This document shows positions 10,201-21,400 of a stretch of DNA of 64,000 bases, piece after piece; position 1 is the stretch's first letter; each line of letters starts with the position of its first letter. The notes beneath the pieces were generated by a model, which was not told where the DNA came from, did not search any database, and saw only the letters and a list, made by a program, of their open reading frames with translations. The translations under genes and the position numbers were made by a program. This stretch comes from Marthasterias glacialis (Eukaryota; Echinodermata; Asteroidea; Forcipulatida; Asteriidae), in contig OU452226.1 in NCBI GenBank assembly GCA_911728455.2, positions 10,453,498 through 10,517,497 on the forward strand, in the 5' to 3' direction.

Positions 10201-11735
10201 GTTCATATTGAAAATTCTGTCATATTTGTAGTTTGTTGAAATTAGCTTTAGTTGTCTGGTAGAGGTATTGGGGCCACATTTTTAATGGTCTACATGTACC
10301 TGAATTTTTTCATGGGGAGGCAAATTTTTCACCTGGGGAGGTGATGGGTAATTTTGGGTGTGTGTGCCCCCCCCCCCCCCCCCTCCCCGGGCTATGCCCC
10401 TGTAATGTTGGGACGGGTTTCTTTGTGGGTGGGGGCATGGGTTTGGGTTGTGTTTTTTGTTTTTTCTCTTGCTCTTTGTGTGTTTTTTTAAGTTGAAGCG
10501 TAACCATTGACATTAATATTACAAACTTGTATAATTCTATACAGGTATCCCATAAGCGGATTAGCTGATTTCCTCTTTATCAGTGGAATTTTGTGCCACT
10601 GAAAATAACGAGAAAAAAAACAGTACAAAACATTTGTGCCTAAGGATTCTCCTCTTATTCTGAAAATTACAAATTGCATCTCGGATTATGAACTAATATG
10701 CCATTACTCCCAATTTCAGCCACCATTAGAATGAATACCGGAGCGTTTAAAACCAATTCTTTGGAGATGCCATGCACGGCAATTCATTAGAGTAGTTTGC
10801 AAAAACTCTTTATTTGGTTAACAAATATTATTCTTATTATTTATTTGTGAAATAATGAACCGTAAAAGTCAGGATCCAGGTAAAGAGTTGTGCAGTTCAT
10901 TTTTTTTTTTCGAATTTTGCTAGATGATGCTGTTTCAAAACACACACACACACACAAGTGTGTATTTACCTCCAATCGGGGACCTCCTATTGTCCCTCTT
11001 TTGTTTGTACTTTAACTTTTTAGCAACAGCTCCCATTGGTTTTGAACACGATTTCCAACTGGGGACCTTTTCCAATCGGGGAAACTTATGTTATAAGTCC
11101 CCGGTTTGAATGCCTAAACAAACTCACAAACACACAAATCGCATGTTGAACGGACAATGCACATTTTGTAGCAATATGCAGATTGTATGTAGTACATTTT
11201 TAGTTTATAACTTCCAAATAATATCATTAGCGTTTTGTTTGTTTCGGTTTTTTTTGTTTTTTTTTCCATCTCTCTCGTGCAATATCTGAAATGAAAACTT
11301 ATATCTTTCGAATTTATAAATATAGTTTATTAAAATTTTAAACAAATGTTCGGGTCAAATCGGCCCAAACCTGGACTTGGCATCTATAACTGTGAGAGCT
11401 TTGGCCCTCGGTGACGTTGTAATGTGAGGGTGGAGTACCTTGGTGCGTCATCACTGGTCGGCCTTGACTTGAGCAAAGTAGTAACAGGAACAAAATATCT
11501 TATATAAAAAAAAAATTATAAAGTGAAGCTTTCTTCAAGGTGTTCGGAAATTGGTGTCAGATTGGTTCACGGCCGGGGCCCATACACGAACCTGGATCCC
11601 CTGACGACCAAGCGTTCCTCGGTAATGACAAGAAGTAGACCGTTCAAGTTCAACTCCAAGATATTTCGTCTAACTTGTGAGCTGTCAAGTTTCCCATACA
11701 CTTTCTTTGCGTCTTTTTGTGAATAATAAAGCCCG
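10201..11735. other. Spacer between the helicase and dehydrogenase genes
   Basis: No gene seen. It holds a C15 run (10369-10383), a short CA repeat (10941-10956) and AT-rich unique DNA. The dehydrogenase promoter must lie in its right part, but I see no TATA box or other site I can defend. Confidence 0.5.
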
Positions 11736-14700
11736 ATGCATTCCGTGCTGGTGACCGGTGCGAATCGAGGGATTGGACTGGAGTTCGTGCGGCAGTTGCT
11801 TCGGTTACAGGAGGCGCCAAAGCATGTATTCGCCGGATGCAGGAGTCCGGAAGATGCTAAGGTAATCACAACAGATATGAGAATCATACAATCGTTAATA
11901 ACTGAGAACAAGATAACGATATCTAGGCCTAATGGGACAAATCAATGTGCGAAATGTTCGTTTCAAATACTTACATGTACAAAAGTCAAAAACAAAACGC
12001 ACAAATGTGCACTGTTGATCTTCATTTTTTTCACAACTTCCACACTTTTCAATTATTTTTATCAGAGGTAGGCCTACCGGTACTCTTTTGGATTTGATGT
12101 GTTGGAAGTGGTGTGATTTCCCCCCCCCAAAAAAAAAAAAAAAAACAGTTTGCATAACATCGCTCAATTGTGGACAAAAAAAGGTTTAAAAACTGATACT
12201 CTTTTTTAAAAAATCTACCCGAACTGCGCATTTCTACTGAGACTTGTTACTACATTTTCATTTGGGTTATTGTGTCTGAAGATATGGTAATCCATTAATA
12301 ACGTAACAAACAAAAAGGCGCGGAGTTGATTTGTTCCCAAATAATTTTTCCCAAATAAACAGTTTGTATTGGCATTGTATAACATCTCTAAATTTTGGAC
12401 CGGAAAGAAAAGGTTTTAAAAAACTGACACTCTTTAAAAAAAATCTACCCAAATCATGCATCTCTACTTTTGCATTTGCATTTGGGTTATTGTGTCTGTA
12501 GGTTTGGTGATCCATGAATAACGTAACAAACCATAAAACACGTAGTTAATTTGTGAGTTGTTTTCTCAAATTTCAGTGATATGGGAAATTCTCATTTTAA
12601 ACGCTGAAATTTGGCATGGGTTAGTTTTATCGGCGATTCGTTTCGTTATAAGTACAGTTTGTAAAAATGTTAAAATATATAAATAAAACAATAAGTATTG
12701 AAAAATTACATAGAACAATAAATCATACATCTAGGACATTATTGGCTCTAGATATAGTCAAGATCAACCGCTTTGTGTTGTTATTCACGATTTGTAGTGT
12801 TTTTTAGTTTTGAAAGCCCCAGCTCAACATTGGTAAGCTGGCTGTAAATGCTTCCATTCTTTGCACAAACCAAGATATTTGCAATAAAACCAACATGTAC
12901 AAATGTCAGTTCATTTCGTTATTTCGTTTGCGAGAAAACAGTAAAAACGCATTCACCATTTTTGTACGCATTCCTTTAGGTTAGTTTTCGTCTCACTGAG
13001 ACGAAAACTAATTTGGGATCTTATTTTCATTTGTTAGAAACGATAACACTTCAGGCATAAATATTTCAAGGAAAAGTTTTCTACCATCATTATCTTTAAA
13101 CCATAAGGTATATGTCAATCTGTAAACATCTATGTTTTTCTTCTTACCAATGTTGAGCTGGGGCTTTAAGATTCAGTTGTTTTTAGTGTATAGTAATTTC
13201 AACCTTCACTGTGTACATCGACCTTTCCACGTAAGATAATAAGAAACCCATTGGGAATGTCACTATCCGGAAGGTGAGGGCTGAGTCAGTGCATGACATG
13301 CATGATGACACGGAGTTCACCACCCCCACCCAGCCCCCTCCCAAACCCCGCTCCTCCAATGTTACCCTTTGGGCAATATGGAAAGAGCACAATCTGTTCC
13401 CAAACAGTCTTGCTTTAACTTTGTACAAATTTGAGATAAGCAAAGATAGCTACACCCTTATGTAAAGGTCGACGACTACTGTAGCAACGTTTTTTTTTTT
13501 CAAATTGTGGGTGCGGGTTGAATTTGGCCTGGCCGCTTCTGTTGTGGTGTGCGTAATTAATTCGACGTTTTCAGTGTTTGATTTTAGGCAAAAACATAAC
13601 TACGAACTGCGTGTGTTATCAGTAATAAATGCTGAACAAAATATTTGCAATATTGGTGCTCTCTGTGTGAAAGTAATAGCTGAATTTAAAAACAATGTGT
13701 CTTTATGGGTACAAACTATTATAAGAATGCTCAGGCCTGTTACTTCACGGACACTGCCTTTGTGCCCTTGAAATGTTCCAATATAGAAATTTACAATTTC
13801 CTTCTCTTTATCAAGAAGACAAATGCCTTGGTGCCCTTGCTCTTCAAGAACGAAGCGGTTAGCAGGCCCGAACATGAGTTGGCAGCCGTAGGGCTGTCCC
13901 ATAGGGCCCACTTATGGTTTTTATACGAATTTGCTTGGTTTGGTTTTTTGATCACCTTGTAAAAATTGCTTCTTTCTCCCCTTGGGATGGTATTTAAATA
14001 GGTTCTTCAAAAGGGTAGGCCTGCCCCTATATATTGCAGATAAAATATTGGGACCGCGACAAACACTTTATGCTGACATCCACTCACACTCTTTGGCAGA
14101 ATTTGATTTTGATTTTGTCACTTTCTACACCATAGGAATTGCAACGTATGGCGAAGGATAACCAAGCGCTACAGATCGTCAAATTAGGTAAATTGAATCA
14201 CAGAAATTACAAATACGATGTACTCGTGCACTAAATCTAAAGTATTGTTTCCAAAGAGCGCCACCTATTGTTTATGATTTGGTGCGTTACAGCCCTTTTG
14301 ATTGGTCAAAACCCCATATGACGGTTTACAGCTTGTGTAAAGTATGATTGTGATTGGCTAAAAGTTAATGTGCACCTGGAATTTACTGTGAGTGATAATT
14401 AAAGAAATACTTAAAGAGAACACAAGAAAGGGTAAATATTGTCACCACGATAGTTGGGATACACAAACATCAACGTTCGTTCTTTAGGGCTTATCATTTC
14501 AAACTCTTATGATTTATTAATCTTGTTCCAAAAACTTTGTATAAGTATATCTAGGCTATGGTTTTCCCGGTAAAACGGCAGCAATTAATTCAGTTATTAA
14601 GGCATTCAAGTTCAAGCATGTTTCCCTAATTCTTTCAAACTAGGGTTTCTTTTAAGCTGGTATTGCGTTCTATTTTGTGTTCGTGCACACATGATTTCGT

Positions 14701-17112
14701 TCGTCTCATTCAGGTTTATTAGTCATTCTGTTTCATTTATAGGCGCGCATTCAAGACTATATTTTGTACCATTCTTCAGTTGAATTTCTATGATGAAAAT
14801 GAATGGATGAACAACACCTTGCTGCTGTCTTTGACGAAATTGAATGATCTTTGCGACCTAAATAAATGATCTTGATTACAAGGAATGCTAAACTGTTGAA
14901 ATTGAATTTGACTGTTGAATGCTGATACAACGGAGCATTCAAACGAAATTCAGTGAGCTGGTGCTAAAATGAATGAACATTTGTTGAAATTGGGCGGGGA
15001 AACCTATTATAGAATTTGAAATTGTTCATTTCATTGTTGTGAAAATATAAATATATTTAAGCCCTGAACTAAACCATAACCTGTTATCATTCTGAATGTT
15101 AAATCTTGTTCACTTGTTAAAATATATATAAACATCCTAGAATGAAATACAAACAAAACATTTTTCTAAACGTTACAAGAAAATGGTTTTTAAGGGCATG
15201 ATTGCAACCTGCATATTATTGATTCGCCCATTTATCGTCATCGCGACTCTGATGAGTTGATTAATTAACTAATAATTATGGATAAATTTCTTTCGAACCT
15301 GTCTTCAAGATGTTACGGACGAGACAACCTTCCCAGAGTCCGTCGAGATGGTCGACAAAGTTGTGGGGGAGGAGGGACTGGGCGTTCTGATCAACAATGC
15401 TGGCGTTCTACGTCTCGGTGGGACCGAGACGACCACACTAGCTGACATGGAGGACAGCTATAAAGTTAACGTCATGGGACCCCTGGCTGTCACACAGGTA
15501 AACATTTGAAGAAATTGTTGCCGACGGGACATTCAACAAATTATGTACAAGAGAAATTTGTTCACATCCGGATTGAAGTATATCTAAACTGGATATTTGG
15601 AGTGTCCGTGTCACTGAAGGGTTGTCAAAAATTGGGCACCATTTGGTAGGCTATTCCTCATCCGGCGATAGGATGCAAATCAGAGTGAAAACTTGTATCC
15701 AAAGTGGGCATGTGTTGCAACATTGTTCTTACAAAACACTGTTTGATTATTGTTGGCCATCATTTTCTTCTAAAACTCACCTCGGGTAAAACACATTGGT
15801 CACGCCTCCATGATATCTGTCTTTAACGACTGTCGATTCTTATTAGTAACCTAAAAAGAAAGTTCATTTTCGAAACCAAGGCTTATAGGCGGCGGCTTCG
15901 GCTTAGGCTTAGGCTTTCACCATTCTGAAAGAGGCAGCTCTCTATTTTAGAGAGAGAGGGGGAAAAAAGATGGCTGAACCGCGATAGAGTTCAATTATTT
16001 TAGACCTTATAACAAGTTATAAACATAACATGCTATTCGTATTTTGTCAGCCTTTGTTTTTCTCCCCTTCCTCTTCAGGCGTTTCTTCCTCTTTTGAAAC
16101 GAGCGGCTGCAAAGTCTGAGATCGAGTCGCATCGGCTGAGCATCCAGCGAGCTGCCATCATTAACATCACTTCGGCACTCGGCTCATTTCAGCTATGTAC
16201 GTCCAGCAAATATATCCCCTACAGAACAACTAAGGTACAGTGGTGATCAGGCTAGAATTTGAAATGAGCTATACTCAAACAAATTATACAGTCCTAATGA
16301 CCATAGTAGTATGGGGACTCTTTGGTTAAGGATAAGGGGGCAGAGGGGTTGATTTGCCCGGAATTTTACTCAGACAAAAAACACACAATACCAATTTTTA
16401 ATAGAAAGTATTTCTATTTTTTTGTCATGCTTTGCTCGAATTTTCCCCTCTGTTTTGCCTGATTTTTAAAATTTATTTGTTTAGGTTTTATTTATTTTTT
16501 ATTTATTTAATTATTTTTTATTTTTTTATTTCATTTTTTTTATTTAGTCATTAATTTTATTCTTTTTAATTTGTTGTTGTTGAAGTTCCACTTACAGAGT
16601 TCAGTCAGTGACAACACTTTGAAAGAGTTTAATGTCACTCAATTGAAGAGTTGAATTTACACTATTATAAGTTAAGCTTCTGAAACGCTAGTTTGACACT
16701 TGTATTACATGTAGTTGAATCTAAATTTATAAAAGGGATGTCACTGACCGAACCCCTTTAAGTGTTGATTTAACAATTTTAATTTTTTAGATTGTAACAC
16801 CTCGGCACGGTATGGCTTGGGGAAGCCTGCTCCTTTTTTTCTTACATATTTTCCTTTTTTTCTCCTGTTTTTATTAATTTGTCATAGGCTGCCCTGCATA
16901 TGCTAACCAAGTGCATGACCTTTGACTTGGCACCTGAGGGAATTCTAGTAGTGGCTCTTCACACGGGATGGGTACGAACCGACATGGGAGGCAAGGCTGC
17001 TACCCTCTCCCCGAAAGAGAGCATCGGGGGCATGCTCAATGTGATGAGGTATCTTACGGAGGAACACGCTGGCCAAGCACTGACGTGGGAAGCGAGGATG
17101 TTGCCGTGGTAA
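11736..17112 (+). CDS. Classical short-chain dehydrogenase/reductase, C-factor/sniffer-like
   Basis: Five exons: 11736-11861, 14136-14187, 15310-15497, 16079-16234, 16888-17112. Phases agree and the sum is 747 nt, 248 aa, the usual length for this group. The ATG opens directly onto the beta1 strand and the cofactor motif TGANRGIG (residues 7-14), so the start is convincing. Others: D60-V-T adenine pocket, NNAG at 88-91, and a probable catalytic tetrad N113, S154, Y170, K174 (Y-R-T-T-K). HTGWVRTD follows, as in C-factor-like proteins where it replaces the usual PG motif. Predicted soluble NAD(P)H-dependent oxidoreductase; substrate unknown. No signal peptide or membrane segment. An SDR enzyme is near certain; the C-factor subfamily is likely. 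Confidence 0.92.
12145..12570 (+). repeat. Diverged tandem duplication, about 210-bp unit, two copies
   Basis: 12145-12350 and 12359-12570 align through AACAGTTTG, TAACATC, CTGAYACTC, AATCTACCC, TTTGGGTTATTGTGTCTG and AACGTAACAAAC, with many substitutions and small indels. It lies in the first intron of the dehydrogenase gene. No coding sequence. Confidence 0.75.
12810..13169. mobile_element. MITE with AAAGCCCCAGCTCAACATTGG ends (copy 2)
   Basis: Same ends and most of the interior as 9601-9875, with about 85 extra bases near 12870-12960. The right border is TTAA; the left reads TTGA, consistent with one mutation. In intron 1 of the dehydrogenase gene. Confidence 0.7.
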
Positions 17113-18480
17113 CGCTTCAGACTGTACAACTACATTGCTTTCTCTCAAGGCTTGTCATCGATTATGCTCGTCTATAACGAAGCGATCCAGAACATCATTG
17201 TGTGGTCTTCGTTATTTCCAGGAATATCGTACCAATTTTTATCCCACCCAAGTCGGCTTACCGAACTTGTTTTTGCTGTATTCGGTGCAGTGTATTTAGC
17301 ACTGAACAATTTATTTCAAGTGGGCAGACAAATTTATTTCGTACAGGAATATCAATCCAATTCTATTTTAAATGAACTTATATTTTTTTTTTAAATAATA
17401 ATAATATAAAAGCATTGAGATTTGCAATCATTATTACACCCACTTTAATTGCGTACACAGTTTAACTGATTACTTAATGACTCACGATATCATTAAAAGT
17501 CGTCAAGTCGAGAATGATGTTAAACGATTCGTTTTAAGTGCCTTTTTGGACTTCAGATACATTGTTATATGTTATAATAATAGTATTTTTTCTTCTTCTT
17601 ACACCCACTGCTCGTTTTGGGGGGTAACCCTACCCTAACCCCAACTCTATATAACTAATGATTATATATAAATAATTTTTATATACAGATAATGAATCAA
17701 TATAAATAATGATTGTACATAAAAATAAAGATTGTTTATAAATAATGATTATATATAAATAAAGATGATATAAACATATATAAATAATGATTATATATTA
17801 ATGAAGATTGTTTATAAATAATGATTATATATAAATAAAGATGATATAAACATATATAAATAATGATTATATATTAATGAAGATTGTTTGGAAATATTGG
17901 TTATATATAAATTAATGTCCGTGCCCCCCCCCCCCCCCCATGGCCCCGGATGCCTCCCATTAATATGGACTTTTGAGATTAAAAAATACCAGATTAAAAT
18001 GTTACATTTTGTAATCTTCCTTGTAGTAATTTCAATCTTTTGGGGGTAAACTGTTTTTATATTTACACGCAGACAGTGTGTTTGTTTTTTTACCTTCATG
18101 TCAGATTATCTTATGAAAAATAGTGAATGGCTTAACAAGAGCGCTGAAAAGGGGCTTGCTAGGAAAAGTGAAGATCTTAATTGGACAGAAGTGCCCCCTA
18201 GAAAAAAAATGGTGCATCCCCTTGTGCCTCGTTAAATTTTACCCTATTTTTGCCGCTGCCACAGTTCAATTGACTGATTTTGCTTATTTATTTTCCATTT
18301 TAGTTCGGCCTTCTTGCAATTGTAGGCCTACTCTTTCTTTACGGTCCTACTCCGTTTCATCATTTATTTACAAATGAAATGAGTTGTCACGTACTTTGCT
18401 AAATAAAACAGTCGTCGCGCAATTTGCTAAATGAAACAGTCGTCGCGTGCGCATGCTACCACGCTGATTTGGTTTTTAAC
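17113..18480. other. Spacer between dehydrogenase and ZCCHC8 genes
   Basis: No gene seen. It holds the dehydrogenase 3' UTR of undefined end, the AT-rich minisatellite and a short 5' region of ZCCHC8. No promoter element can be defended. A direct repeat of GTCGTCGCG...AATTTGCTAAAT-like sequence sits at 18395-18445, just before the ZCCHC8 start. Confidence 0.5.
17690..17900 (+). repeat. AT-rich minisatellite with a 75-bp higher-order unit
   Basis: Built of TAAATAATGATTATATA-like words. A 75-base unit (from 17741) is repeated at once without visible change, then decays. A C run follows at 17926-17939. In the spacer downstream of the dehydrogenase. Confidence 0.75.
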
Positions 18481-21400
18481 ATGGCGGAGCAGCAGGGCAA
18501 GAATGACATCTTTGGCAATACGTCTCTTTTCGATGACTTTTTCGATGAGCCAGTGTCCAAACAAGAGGTTGAGCAGAGCGACGATGAGCAAGATGAAACC
18601 TCCAATCAGATGAAAGAGAAAATCGAGGAACTTCAGCGAGAAAATATCCTTTTGTAGAGCGAAGACGAGTGTTTTGTTCAATTTACGGCCCAGTAACCGG
18701 ACAAACACTTTACTGCATTTTAAAACCATCTATATATCACACCCACATTGTAATTAATTATTCCCCCCACCTATAACCATATGGATGTGATAATGGGTGT
18801 TTGTGTCAGGTCCTTCCTTCAATATTATCTTACACACTAACAAGGACACAGGGAATTTTTTGAAAATAAGTGAGGGGAATCCCCCATCATGATTGTCATT
18901 GATGAGCAATCATGGCACAACACGGAGGGAGGGAGAGGTCATCTATGGTCATCTACTGTAGACCCAGTAACTGGGGCACTGTACTCCTTTTTAAGATTTT
19001 GACATTATCGGTCGTACTAGCGCCCACGTCCGTGATATATGTGGGAACTGTGACGAAGCAGATTTTTTATGAATCTGACATCAACTGCTGTTTCCTAACA
19101 AATGATTGTGTGTTCGCTGATGCCCTGGCTTGCATGGTGTTTGGTAAGAAGTACAGCAGCTTTGGATAGTATAATGCATTTTGAGAAACGTTTCACTTCG
19201 AAGTACTGCAGTTATGGGAAAACACATCACTTTTTATCCCCCCAAATTTGAACCTGAGAAGCGTTATGGCCGTAACGCTTCTCAGAATGTGTATTCCAAT
19301 GACGGATACTTCTTCTGCGTGAACACAACCGCTCCAGATTTTTGGTGATATCTCAAAAACGCTGCCACCTTTTGAACTGAAATTTACATAGGTTAGTTTT
19401 ATGGCATATATTTACAATTATATAGCATTAAGGCAAATGTACGGTTCCAAAAACCAAAGGTACACTTTGCCTTTAACATTATTTTTATTTGTGTGTTCGG
19501 TGAACGACAATGCAAAAAAATGATATTGATCGGATCACAACTTTTTGTACAGGGGCTCCTTTGTTTTTAGCATTGGCGCTCTGCTGCTCAAAAAAATTGG
19601 GAACAAGGATGATCCTAACTGTTGAATGAGAAATACTATTCCCCATGGGTGAATATGCTTTTTAATTGCCAATGTGGATGGGAGTAATTGTGAATGTCAC
19701 ATGATGTAAGTTCCACCAATCGAATGACAAGGGTCTGTCAGTTATATATTAACTGTTATGCCCTATATAGGTTAGTTACAGGTACCCAAATGGACTAATT
19801 ATTGCACAATTTCTGATGTGATGAAATGTTTTTCTTGACTGAAGATTTGTACATGCTGAGCTAAGACGACAAGTTCGCCTGCTCATCCAGCCGGGGTAGG
19901 TGCATGTTTACGCTATATGTATTGGTTTTCTAGCTGTGGTAACCTCAGCCCTACATGTCCCAGTCCTCGATCTTAAGAAAAACGGGGGCAGGCCTTTGCC
20001 GGCCTAATCAGAGAAATTGTACAAGGGCATGCTGGCCAAGTTGGTAGTGACAGTGCAATTTGTCTGAAGGGCATGCTGGCCAACTCGACAGGGCATGAGG
20101 CCAATGGCCTCGGTGGCCTCGGTTAAGATCAAGGCCTGATGTACTACCTCGTAACAAATATTCTGACATTTTGGGGTTGGCCCAAGAACATTGGAGTAGT
20201 AAGCTCTCTGACTTTGTAGGATATGGTAGTTTTTGGTATTCCAGGACCCATCATGCTTATCATTGCAACAGTCATGACCTGCAATTGAGTACCTCCTATT
20301 GTCCCTCTTTTGTGTGTACTAAGTTGTCCTAAGTTGTACATCAGTTTATAGGCATCGTATACTCTACAAACTGGTGCACTCTTAAAAGAAGCATACAGTA
20401 TTATCAGAAAAGGGTATAACAGCTTTAAAAAAAACAACGTTTATACCAACTGTTGATGCTGTTAAAACTTCTCATTGTAGACTATAGACCTAATTGCATA
20501 ATGACGTTACTATGAGCATTTAGTACAAGAAAGGATACCCTCGCGCTGAGGTCAAAAAAGCTACAACGCATGGTTGATGCTGGGTTTGACCTCAAAGATG
20601 GCGGCAAATGCATAAGGTCTATACCCTATAGTGCTCTTTTTTCCTGTAGTTTGTTTTTTGAATACTTTTATTCGCCTGGAATAAAATAGTCTTATAAAAT
20701 GTATAAATTTATAAATGAGTATGAAATGAATGTTGTTTTTTTACTACAGGTGTCTTGAGGGTTGTTTAACTCCGAGTGAAGGTCCGTTAGCACACGTTGT
20801 TTACTTTGACCATGATGCTATTTGGTAAGTTGAATCATTTGCCTGCACAGGGATCCTTTTTTGTTTTGATATTTCGGAAGGGGAGGAGTTGTGACCATAA
20901 AAAAGAGGGGGAAACTGCCTCATGGTTTACAATCCCCAGTGAAAGAAATTGACATTCCTTGGTCAGCTATGTTACATTCTGTGTTTACTCACGTAACATT
21001 CTATGGGTAGTCGTATTACATTTTATGGTCAGTCACAGTACATTCTATGGTTATTCGCGTTACATTCTATGGTTAGTCACGTTACATTCTATGGTTAGTC
21101 ACATAACGTTCTATGGTCAGTTATGTTACATTCTATGGTTAGTCATGTTACATTCTGTGTTAAGTCACACTATATTCTATGGTCAGTTTTGTTACATTCT
21201 ATTTTTAGTCACTTTACATTCTATGGTCAGTCGCAGTACATTCTGTTGTCAGTCTTGTTACATTTTATGGTTACATTACATTCCATGGTCAGTTATGTTA
21301 CATTCTATGGTTAGTCACAGCACATTTTGTGGTTAGTCACGTTACATTCTTTTGTTAGTCTTGTTACATTCTATGGTTAGTCTCGTTACATTCTGTGGTT

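Noticed and set aside
13505-13962. Overlapping frames of 85-103 residues on both strands
   Set aside because: No domain or composition typical of coding sequence; part resembles a dispersed repeat also seen near 46340-46470 (GTGCCC...GAAATGTTCC).
17623-17645. Telomere-like ACCCTACCCTAACCCC
   Set aside because: Only about two imperfect units; no array and no evidence of an internal telomere tract.
20959-21336. 125-residue open frame with repeated TFYG/ILW words
   Set aside because: A 22-bp minisatellite read through three rotating frames, not a gene.
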